Positions 55,901 through 64,000 of a DNA stretch of 64,000 nucleotides are shown here, piece after piece (position 1 is the first letter of the stretch; the number at the start of each line of letters is the position of its first letter). The notes under the pieces were generated by a model that worked only from the letters and a program-made list of their open reading frames with translations, made no database searches and was not told the DNA's origin. The translations under genes were made by a program, and so were the position numbers. Where the stretch lies: contig OX459108.1 in the NCBI GenBank assembly GCA_949775045.1, forward strand, positions 15,405,763-15,469,762, written 5' to 3'. This DNA is from Metridium senile (lineage: Eukaryota; Cnidaria; Anthozoa; Actiniaria; Metridiidae).

Positions 55901-57237
55901 TACAATTACCAGGATCATCATCATCTAAACCAGCATCACAATCATCTACACCAGCATCATCATCATCACCAGCATCACCAAGACTATCATCATCATCATT
56001 ACCATCATCACCATCATCTAAACCAGCATCATCATCAACAGCATCATCATCACCAGCATCATCATCACCAGAATCATCACTATCATCATCATTATCATGA
56101 TCACCAGCATGATCACCAGAACCATCATCACCAGCATAACCAAGACTTTCATCATCATCATTACCATCATCACCATCATCTAAACCAGCATCATCATCAA
56201 CAGCATCATCATCACCAGCATCATCATCACCAGAATCATCACTATCATCATCATCATCACCAGCATGATCACCAGAACCATCATCATCACCAGCATCACC
56301 AAGACTATCATTATCATCATTACCATCATCTAAACCAGCATCATCATCACCAGCATCATCATCACCAGCATCAAAATCACCAGCATCATCATCACCAGAA
56401 TCATCACTATCATCATCACTATCATCATCACCAGAATCATCACTATCATCATCACCAGAATCATCACCACTATCATCATCACTATCATCATCACTATCAT
56501 CATCACTATCATCACCACTATCATCACCACTATCATCATCACTATCATCATCACTATCATCACCACTATCATCATCACTATCATCACCACTATCATCACC
56601 ACTATCATCATCACTATCATCACCACTATCATCACCACTATCATCATCACTATCATCACCACTATCATCATCACTATCATCATCACTATCATCATCACTA
56701 TTATCACCAGCATCGTCATCACCACTATCATCACCACTATCATCACCCCTATCATCGCCACTATCATCATCACTATCATCATCACTATCATCATCACTAT
56801 CATCACCAGCATCGTCATCACCAGCATCGTCATCATCATCGTCGTCGTCGTTTTTACACCAATATCGAAATCATAATCGTCACCACCAACTATTAATGCT
56901 AATGTTAAAATCCCCAGAGCGTAATCCAGAAAAACCGACCCTTTCACCGACAACAGAATCACCGCTAACGAACAGAAGTACCAATCATACCCACCCAACC
57001 ACCAACAACACACAAGCTACTAAACCAACTACATCAACACCACCAACATCGAAACCATTAACAAAGATGGTAATCACTGCCAAGAAAGTCACAACAGAAA
57101 ACAAACCAATCACCTTCAATCCGAACGGACCTGACTTGGACTTCTTGGCAAACTCTGCTGGTTATAAAATACCATGCCCTTATCGAGTGATTCTACTACT
57201 GATAACGATGTTTATAGCCTTATTTCACTATATGTGA
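49925..57237 (+). CDS. SUEL/Gal_lectin cell-surface lectin, three exons (lectin gene 2)
   Basis: Exons 49925-50015, 55382-55678 and 56918-57237 join in phase 1 throughout and give 235 residues. Exon 1 is a signal peptide (ALLKISFAFAVMASVNLLA). Exon 2 alone encodes a complete SUEL domain with eight cysteines from VGCLNKTMTLKC to NVIFSCG. YGR is kept (TASYGR), and the DPC position reads GDHCP. Exon 3 is a Thr/Ser/Pro-rich stalk with N-glycosylation sequons (NRST, NHT, NNT) and ends in VILLLITMFIALFHYM, a likely GPI signal. In gene 1 the domain is split by an intron, so one was gained or lost since duplication. Intron 1 is 5.4 kb. It carries minisatellites at 51116-51262 and 54737-55340 that end 42 bases from exon 2. 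Confidence 0.85.
51116..51262. repeat. 54-bp minisatellite, lectin gene 2 intron 1
   Basis: Three units with cagtgttaatgtaaaaagat and ggggaaatattgccatgaaa. Elsewhere 50016-53940 holds AT-rich intron sequence without a recognised gene. A (tata/gata)n tract lies at 53171-53205. Confidence 0.93.
53945..54440. repeat. (ATC)n imperfect trinucleotide repeat, lectin gene 2 intron 1
   Basis: atcatc/accatc tract with two copies of a longer block (catacc.agtaaac.atta ... taagcctatgacct) at about 54307-54362 and 54427-54485. Confidence 0.92.
54737..55340. repeat. 66-bp minisatellite, lectin gene 2 intron 1
   Basis: Nine or ten units with acacctatttcaaaaaggtt, gtccaaggcgataggtcatt and ccaagaaggaaaggaattat. 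It stays open in one frame (54819-55475) and runs into exon 2, which mimics a larger exon. A single inverted unit is at about 61024-61070. Confidence 0.95.
55915..56850. repeat. (ATC)n compound microsatellite, lectin gene 2 intron 2
   Basis: More than 900 bases of catcatcaccag and cactatcatcac units. It includes a duplicated block (taccatcatcaccatcatct at 56001 and 56161). It ends about 65 bases before exon 3. Confidence 0.96.
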
Positions 57238-57404
57238 TAGTAGAAAAACAGTAGCTCATTCTAGTTAGAGCAACGATAGGTAGTGCTCTTAGTCGATGTT
57301 TCCAAGAAAACTAATTAAAGTATGTGACTTTTATATCGAAAACCAAAACTACAATGATTGGCTACTACTCTCGACTGGAAACATGTGGATCTAAGATGTA
57401 ACAT

Positions 57405-57835
57405 AACTGGCTGTTTAACTAGTGTGGACTACGTCGGTGTTTCTAAGGAAACAATTGGAGTTAAAATGTATTATATCTGGCGGTTAAACTAGTGTGGACT
57501 GCGTCGATGCTCCTAAGGAAACAATCCAGTTAAAATGTATCATATCTGGCGGTTTAACTAGTGTGGACTGCGTCGATGTTTCAAAGGAAACCTTTGGACT
57601 TAAAATGTATATAAGTACTATATAACTAGTGGTTAAACTAGTGTGGACTGCGCCGTTGTCGATGTTTCTAAGAAAAAGCTAAGAACTGAACACAACTGAA
57701 GTAAAAATGTATTATAACTTGCGGATACTCTTGTGTGGACTGCGTCGGTGTTTCAAAGAAAACATTTGGAGTAAAAATGTACGATAACTAGCGGTTAAAC
57801 TACTGTGGACTGGGTCGATATATCAAAGGACAAAC
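57405..57835. repeat. Second array of the ctagtgtggactgcgtcggtg repeat
   Basis: Five or six units related to 39040-39440, with gtttctaaggaaacaattgg and tagcggttaaactagtgtgg. It lies downstream of lectin gene 2. An AATAAA at 57856-57861 follows and could be its polyadenylation signal. Confidence 0.85.
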
Positions 57836-58139
57836 ATTGAGACACTGTCAGTGTAAATAAAAGACGATTGGCGCTTTGTGTTGCCGCACTCGCTGGCGAG
57901 TTAATTAGAATAGAGTAGATGAGTAGACTCTCATCCTTTTAAATAGTCGTTAACAAAGTTATTTGTTACTGTGTTAATAATGTTATTATTAATTACTGAT
58001 GTAAGGTTTTCAAGCTTTTTATCATATTGACATGATAATGTTTTATGTTTATTCATGTAGGTACAAACCTTGAATTTGACAATAAGATATATATAGTATA
58101 TATTCGTATATATAGGGAATACACATAACTAATTCACAT

Positions 58140-58250
58140 TGGTTATTAAAAATAAGTAAGTAAATAAGTAAGTAAGTAAGATAGTAAGTAAGTAAGTAAA
58201 TAAGTAAGTAAGTAAGATAGTAAATAAGTAAATAAGTAAGTAAGTAAGTA
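58140..58250. repeat. (AAGT)n microsatellite
   Basis: aagtaagtaagt tract with ata interruptions, downstream of lectin gene 2. Confidence 0.93.
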
Positions 58251-58319
58251 TATGTAAGAAAATACTCAAAAAGGTAACACTTGTAATTGACAAAACCTAT
58301 ATATCCTTATCTTTATAAT

Positions 58320-58560
58320 ATACAGATGAATGAATGGATCAACTTAAATGGATGGATGCAAGAATGAATGCATGGATAAATGAATAGAGAAATGAATGAA
58401 TGAATGGATAAATGAATGAATGAATGAATGAATGAATGAATGGATGGATGAATAAATGAATGAATGAATGAATGAATGGATGGATGAATGGACGAATGAA
58501 TAAATGATTGAATGGATGGATGAATAAATGGATGGACGGAGAGCAAATGAGTGAACGAAC
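58320..58560. repeat. (GAAT/GGAT)n tetranucleotide repeat
   Basis: Same composition as the arrays in XPO4 introns 6 and 14. Low-complexity minus-strand frames here are artefacts. Confidence 0.94.
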
Positions 58561-58894
58561 GGGTCAAGTTAATTAATCCTAGTTCTGGTTTATACTTATT
58601 GTGTACATCTATCAGATGAAAAATAAAAAACCATTAAAATCTACACTATACTCTGGTATTCTCGTTGTCAAAAAAACGAAGATTATCACCATGGTAGCAG
58701 TTACCTCAACACTTTAAGCGTTCCCATGACAACTATCAATCATCATAACATAATTACCAGCAAAAAATGACCATCCCAACATAATGATATACAGTTTTTG
58801 TCTTTTAACTATCTACTTTGACCAATAAAATATTCACCTTAAAATGTAATATCTTTGTTGTATTCACGTTATATAGAATATATATTACTGGTTA

Positions 58895-59250
58895 TAGGTA
58901 CCATGGTAACAGTCGTTATGGATACCACACATGCAGGTTATTATCAGTATCGACAATATGTGTACCATGGTTACCGTTGTTATGGATATCATAGATACTG
59001 ATCACTAATTGTATCGTCAATGTTTTTTCCATGGTTACCGTCGTCATGGATACTATACATACTGATCACTAATTGTATCGTCAATGTTTGTACCATGGTT
59101 ACCATCGTCATGGATACCATACATACTGATCACTAATTGTATCGTCAATATGTGTACCATGGTTACCGTCGTCATGGATACCATACATACTGATCACTAA
59201 TTGTATCGTCAATATGTGTACTATGGTTACCGTCGTCATGGATACTATAT
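58895..59250. repeat. 64-bp minisatellite
   Basis: About five units containing accatggttaccgtcgtcat, ggataccatacatactgatc and actaattgtatcgtcaatat. The units carry the palindromic ccatgg and near-palindromic accatggt. Confidence 0.92.
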
Positions 59251-59999
59251 TTACTATTTATAGAAGCAGTGCTATGGTTTTTGCGTAACCATGCATACGG
59301 TCATTGTACCCCTAACCTATATATATAAACTATCAAAAATATGTATTATAACATGATTGGTTGGTTTCTTTTAATTCATTTCTATGGCGTTTTAAGATGT
59401 CAAGTTACCATGGAGACGATGTTGCCAAGCTGATATGGAATTTTGTAAAAGAACATTTCCGTGTGGGAAAGGATGATAAAACCTGACACAACATCTCATT
59501 GTATTGTCTATTTGATGAGTTTTAAGTATTTTTACTCGGGCTACCTATCAATTTGAATTCTACATAAAACTGAATTAAGACCACAGGAAGCCCAAACTCC
59601 AAAACAACAGATAATGACTCTGCGAATAAAACTCCTTTGTTAAAAATATCCGCATACGTGTGAATAAGAGCATGGGAAGCCTGTGATTCGTCTACGAAAA
59701 TTATGTTTGTGGTTGCAAAACATTCAAATACTTTGCATTTTACCATTCAGTCCAAGGTAACCCGAGTAAACGTTCATTGAGCGTCTTGTTAATTTCAATT
59801 GCGTGTGTTGCACGTCATTGGTCGTGAATGTCTGCACACACCAGCTTTTCTTCCGTGATACAAGTCAGACGAAATTATAACCAACAACAGTGCTTAATAT
59901 GATGTTATCTAAATTGATTGTTAGAAAGTAATTTTCTTATTATGTGGAAAGAAATGCAGCAATAAAAACACACGCATTCTATTAACACTCTATGTTCAA

Positions 60000-60280
60000 G
60001 GTCCAAAATGAAAGAATGTAGATCTATTAGCAATGATCAAACGTTCTATTTGTGTCCCAAAATGAAAGAAGTAGATCTATTAGCAATGATCAAACGTTCT
60101 ATATTCGAGTTCCAAAATGAAATAATGTACATCTATTAGCAATGATCAAACGTTCTATTAGTGTTCCAAAAAGCACTGATAAAGAATTTTTTTTCTTCAC
60201 GATGACCAAACGTTCTATTGCACCTGCAATAAAATGTGTTTTGTGATCAAACGTTCTTTTCGTGTTTCAAAGAGAAAGCA
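60000..60280. repeat. Degenerate 60-bp repeat
   Basis: Four or more units with aatgatcaaacgttctatt and gttccaaaatgaaagaatg. The region 59260-60000 shows no gene I can support. Confidence 0.82.
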
Positions 60281-60734
60281 TACATCTCTTAATGATTATG
60301 AATGTTGGAAGAAAGATCTCTTCTTACATCATCAAGTATGACATGTTCTAATATGTTTCAATTAAAAACAGCGCATTCTATTAGCTACAAACACGTAAAC
60401 TAAAACACAAAATATTGATTATAATTTTGACGACTTTTTTTCCATATTGCAAGTACATGTTTTTGGGAGAAAATGTTAAGGAAAAACTCTAAATGCTTCC
60501 AAATGTTTTCGGTTTTTAAAATTCACCATCTTCCATCTGTATAGAATATTCTTGATACTTTTTAATATTAAATACTTCATAATTGTTTTGATAATGTATC
60601 AATATTATATCCGAATAGAGCATAAGGTCTGTTGATGTAAGGGAGCCAATCAAATGTACGAGACAAAACAGTCGATCGAATGCAAGCAATGTGGCAATAA
60701 AGGCATTCAGTTCAGGCATTAAATCATTGTGACT

Positions 60735-60905
60735 CTCGTCACGAAGAAAAAGAGGAGAGGGAAGGAAGGAAGGAAGGAAGGAAGGAAGGAAGGATTATGA
60801 AGAAAAAGAGGAGAGGGAAAAGGGAAGGAAGAAAAGTAGGAAGAATGAGAAAGAGAGGGAGGGAGGGAGCGACTGAGAGAGGAGGAAGAGATAAAGAGAT
60901 AAATA
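60735..60905. repeat. (GGAA)n and purine-rich tract
   Basis: aggaaggaaggaaggaagg at about 60757-60795 is followed by gaggaaaagagggag sequence. The polypurine strand is on plus. Confidence 0.92.
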
Positions 60906-61634
60906 AAGTAAAAATAGACCATTCTATATGATAACCGATCGAGTGTCTTATTAGTATCCATTTAATAGGATTACTTTCCACCGCTACAAATCTCCATAAT
61001 CTTATAAGTACCAGCAATGATCCACGACCTATCGCCTTGGACAACCGTTTGCAAATAGGTGTATGCCTATAATCGAATTCGTCTTGGACACCCGTTATCC
61101 ATTTTGGAATTACCTATTCCTATGGTACTTATTTTCCCTAACCCTAATTCTAAGGCCAGTGCCAACTGAGATTGCAACGTCCTATCACCCTTGAAAACGT
61201 TCCTTAATCTACGTGTACTTCAGACTATTAGTACGGGCCATATGTTGGAAGGAAGGACACGCATACCCCAGGGTAGCATTGACATAAACAATAATTATAC
61301 ATGCCCGGCCAGATGTCTAGCAGACCAACACGGAGGGATCAGTGCGCATGCTCAAACCGCAGCCCCGGCTAATTAGAGCTTTAGTGTCAACATCGTCAAG
61401 CCGCATTAGCAGTAGATAACGTAACAAGCAATGAAGGTTACGACTTGACTGAAAAAAAAACCTTTATCAAAACTACTAACTAATGACCGATTTGGACTCT
61501 AGATAAACTGCTTTGAGGAAGCTTTGAAGTAAGACGATTTGTGGCTTACTGTGTGAAGGAATTTAGCAGCGTTAACCGTCTTGAGTACTCCTGTGAGTGT
61601 TTATAGTTAGCAATGGTACTACTGCTGTAAGGAC

Positions 61635-61680
61635 ATGGAAACAAGGTGGCTTTACATCATCGCAGTGGTGCTACTACAAG
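61635..61680 (+). CDS. Signal-peptide exon of a probable third lectin-cluster gene (partial)
   Basis: An ATG opens a short exon coding METRWLYIIAVVLLQG (last codon split), a typical signal peptide, followed by a good donor GTAACT. It ends in phase 1, exactly like exon 1 of both upstream lectin genes, and lies on the same strand after them. A five-codon upstream frame (ATG at 61612) precedes it in the leader. No SUEL exon was found up to 64000, so later exons would lie beyond the window. Membership of the lectin family is inference from position and phase. Confidence 0.45.
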
Positions 61681-62874
61681 GTAACTAGTATTATTATCGT
61701 AAAGGTTTTACAATATGTTGATGTTTTTTCTTTTTACACCAAACTGCCAAACACGATCACTCATCGAACAAACAATAACAATTTGACTTATATTTTGTAG
61801 GATTTTGTTATCATTTTAACACATTTAAATATAAATGATATTCTAGGTTTATATATATTTTTTTGATATAACAGTAACACTCATCAATGTGTTATTATTG
61901 TATCCATATTTTACTTGGATATTGTGCGGACTGAGTCACGTAAAAATACTGATCTTAAAACAAGATAAAATCCACCCAACACCATATACACAATACAAAT
62001 TCCTCCCCTATCTTTGTTGAAAGTCCGCCTTTCTTTAATGCAATGTTTGATTGTATTTCCCTGGTCACCCGTTTTTAAATCTCTCACTATTAAACTAAGC
62101 AATCCCCGCCACCCTTAACAAGATTAGTTTGCTCTTGACACTCGTTTAAGAAAGATTACAGTTACATAATACGATTTTCTCGAGTAGGTATTTAATTCTA
62201 TTAAAACTAGAGGAAAAAGAGACGTTTTTCTAATTTAAGAAGTAGATATTTTAGACGAAAATCGTCTTCTCCTAGTGGTTTTTCGTACGATTAATAATTA
62301 AACTACTTGTTCAGCCAAAAACTGCGGGAATTCCCATTCTTCTTCATACATACAGACATATGAACGTCCTAAATAGATGATCTTAAAGCTCTTCTAGTTG
62401 TAAACACTTTTCTAGTTATAATAAATTAGTCTTCTCGCTGTAGAAGCGAAGGGTGTACTCTAGTGTTAGGGTTTGTTTAGACAAGAAAGGAATAATAATG
62501 CACGTATTGATTGGCTTTAATCACGAATTATCCTAGCACACACAGTACAACTTGTAATATAATTTTAATTGATAAGTTATTTAAATCTTTCTTGACGCTC
62601 AATATTAATATTGAATTATTATTTAACGTGGGCTGTGCCAGAGAGAACCTTCCAGCCTTGTTAGTAACTTGGCTTGCCTTCAGTCGAGGGAATTCTGTAA
62701 CTACACGCAATTTTAATGATCAAATGGTTGGACATTACTGGACGATTAGCGCTGTTGTTTCTCGAGTATTATCACCTATGGACAGCACTTAAAGAGTATA
62801 TTGAGTGATTATAAGCGTTGTATGCAGCCAATGAGCTGTGAAGGCTCACACCTACATACTAATACAATACTGAG

Positions 62875-63080
62875 CCTAGGACAGCTTTATTATACGTAAT
62901 ATAATAGGAGATTTAGTATTAATAGTCTATGAAAAGGAATCAGCCTTGGACAACTTTATTATACGTAATATAATAGGAGATTTAGTATTAATAGTCTAGG
63001 AAAACGAATCAGCCTTGGACAACTTTATTATACGTAATATAATAGGAGATTTAGTATTAATAGTCTAGGAAAAGGAATCA
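62875..63080. repeat. 68-bp minisatellite, three units
   Basis: Units contain ccttggacaactttattata, cgtaatataataggagattt and agtattaatagtctaggaaa. Between 61681 and 62870 I see AT-rich sequence and no convincing exon. Confidence 0.94.
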
Positions 63081-63651
63081 GGCAATAATATTTAATGACA
63101 TTGATGAAAGATTGATAGTAAAGATATCTAGAGTTTGGTAATAGTCCACAAAAATACGACATCAATTAAGAAAGATTCGCAAAGAAAATATTGTAAAGTT
63201 GTACTTTGTAACATGCTTCTCGTATAGTTTGTACAAAAGAAGAGAAGAAATATTTGCGAGGAAAATATCATACGAAAAATATCATACACAATTAATAGTA
63301 AAAGAATTGCGGTACGAACACAACTTAAAAGTCGTTTGATTTTGTTGAATTAATTTGGCAATTTTACGGGCAATTTTTCCGTCGTCTAGCGAAGGCAACT
63401 GAATACAAAGAAGATTAATCCTACTCTACGAAAACGAAAAGGCATGACAATGGCTTTACAATTAGCGTTATTAGTTAAGACTATCAAACAAAGCTATGAT
63501 TTAGCCTTAGTAACTCGTATTGTATTGAAATACTTATCGACTATAGAACCATTATCGAGAGATTTACTATAGAAGAGCACTGCACTTAAAACATTTGAAC
63601 TAATACTGAATAACTATTGCCCAACAATGTTCCAGTTCCTAAAAAACAAGG

Positions 63652-63801
63652 ACTAGAGTGATTTTCATTTGACCGTGAAAGAAAAACGACTATTTAGTTC
63701 GTACTTGTTGGTAAAGAACAAAAGAAAACAATAGATTCAGAGTGTAGTAACAACTATTAGTTTGCCAATGCTTTCACGGTCGTATGAAAATCACTCTTTA
63801 G
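63652..63801. mobile_element. Foldback MITE
   Basis: The left arm ctagagtgattttcatttga ccgtgaaag is inverted on the right (ctttcacggtcgtatgaaaa tcactctttag), with arms of about 29 bases. Confidence 0.78.
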
Positions 63802-63814
63802 TTTCCAATCACAC

Positions 63815-63917
63815 AGGGGCCAGTTGTACAAAGCCTGGATAAGAGTTATCCAGTGTATAGAATTTGTATAGGTTTTATCCGTTGGATAGCGCTATTCAGG
63901 CTTCGTCCAACCGGCCG
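63815..63917. mobile_element. Short MITE
   Basis: Ends ggggccagttgtacaaagcc and, inverted, ggcttcgtccaaccggccgc. Inner arms ggataagagttatcc and ggatagcgctattc. About 100 bases with no coding capacity. Confidence 0.72.
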
Positions 63918-64000
63918 CTGAACCATATTTAGGTATTTCAAAGCGCTTGTCAGCATGGAGTTTTTAGGGTTTTTTTATATTATCAACTTCTTAAGAAATA

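Noticed and set aside
62511..62792. 93-residue plus-strand frame as a later exon of the third lectin-cluster gene
   Set aside because: The cysteine pattern and YGR motif of the SUEL domain are absent and no splice borders in phase were seen.

Overview
The window looks like draft genomic DNA of an AT-rich invertebrate, most likely an anthozoan cnidarian (sea anemone or coral). The basis is short GT-AG exons in long introns, very dense micro- and minisatellites, many foldback/TIR elements, non-LTR retrotransposon relics, and tandem genes for SUEL-type lectins with Ser/Thr/Pro stalks. The species assignment is inference. A 200-base N run (11176-11375) marks an assembly gap inside a satellite.

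Region 1 (1-14.2 kb) is mostly repeats. It holds a 342-bp tandem duplication whose second copy is split by a 1.7-kb TIR element, a 5'-truncated non-LTR reverse transcriptase (3037-4083, minus), and a Gly-rich orphan gene (6554-7117, minus). It also holds two diverged copies of a >1-kb composite repeat (about 4013-5310 and 9425-11175). The second copy runs into a 54-bp satellite that fills about 11.1-14.19 kb; the first copy carries only one diverged monomer-like unit.

Region 2 (14.2-31.9 kb, minus) is one 21-exon gene that I assign to exportin-4 (XPO4), a RanGTP-dependent importin-beta-family receptor. All but one exon junction could be phased from the sequence. Nearly every intron holds a microsatellite, minisatellite or foldback element.

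Region 3 (32-38 kb, minus) has a two-exon gene for a secreted protein: a signal peptide on a small first exon, then about 600 residues of Lys/Glu/Ala heptads predicted to form a single charged alpha helix. I find this the most unusual protein in the window.

Region 4 (38-64 kb, plus) is a cluster of cell-surface lectin genes. Two complete genes (42950-45586 and 49925-57237) each encode a signal peptide, one eight-cysteine SUEL/Gal_lectin domain, a Pro/Thr-rich stalk and a C-terminal hydrophobic tail typical of a GPI signal. A signal-peptide exon with the same splice phase at 61635-61680 probably begins a third gene that continues beyond the window. The upstream region of the second lectin gene exists again as a roughly 525-bp inverted copy about 3 kb away.

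No prokaryotic system, CRISPR array or virus was found. The XPO4 gene is housekeeping; the lectin cluster and the helical protein are the lineage-specific content.
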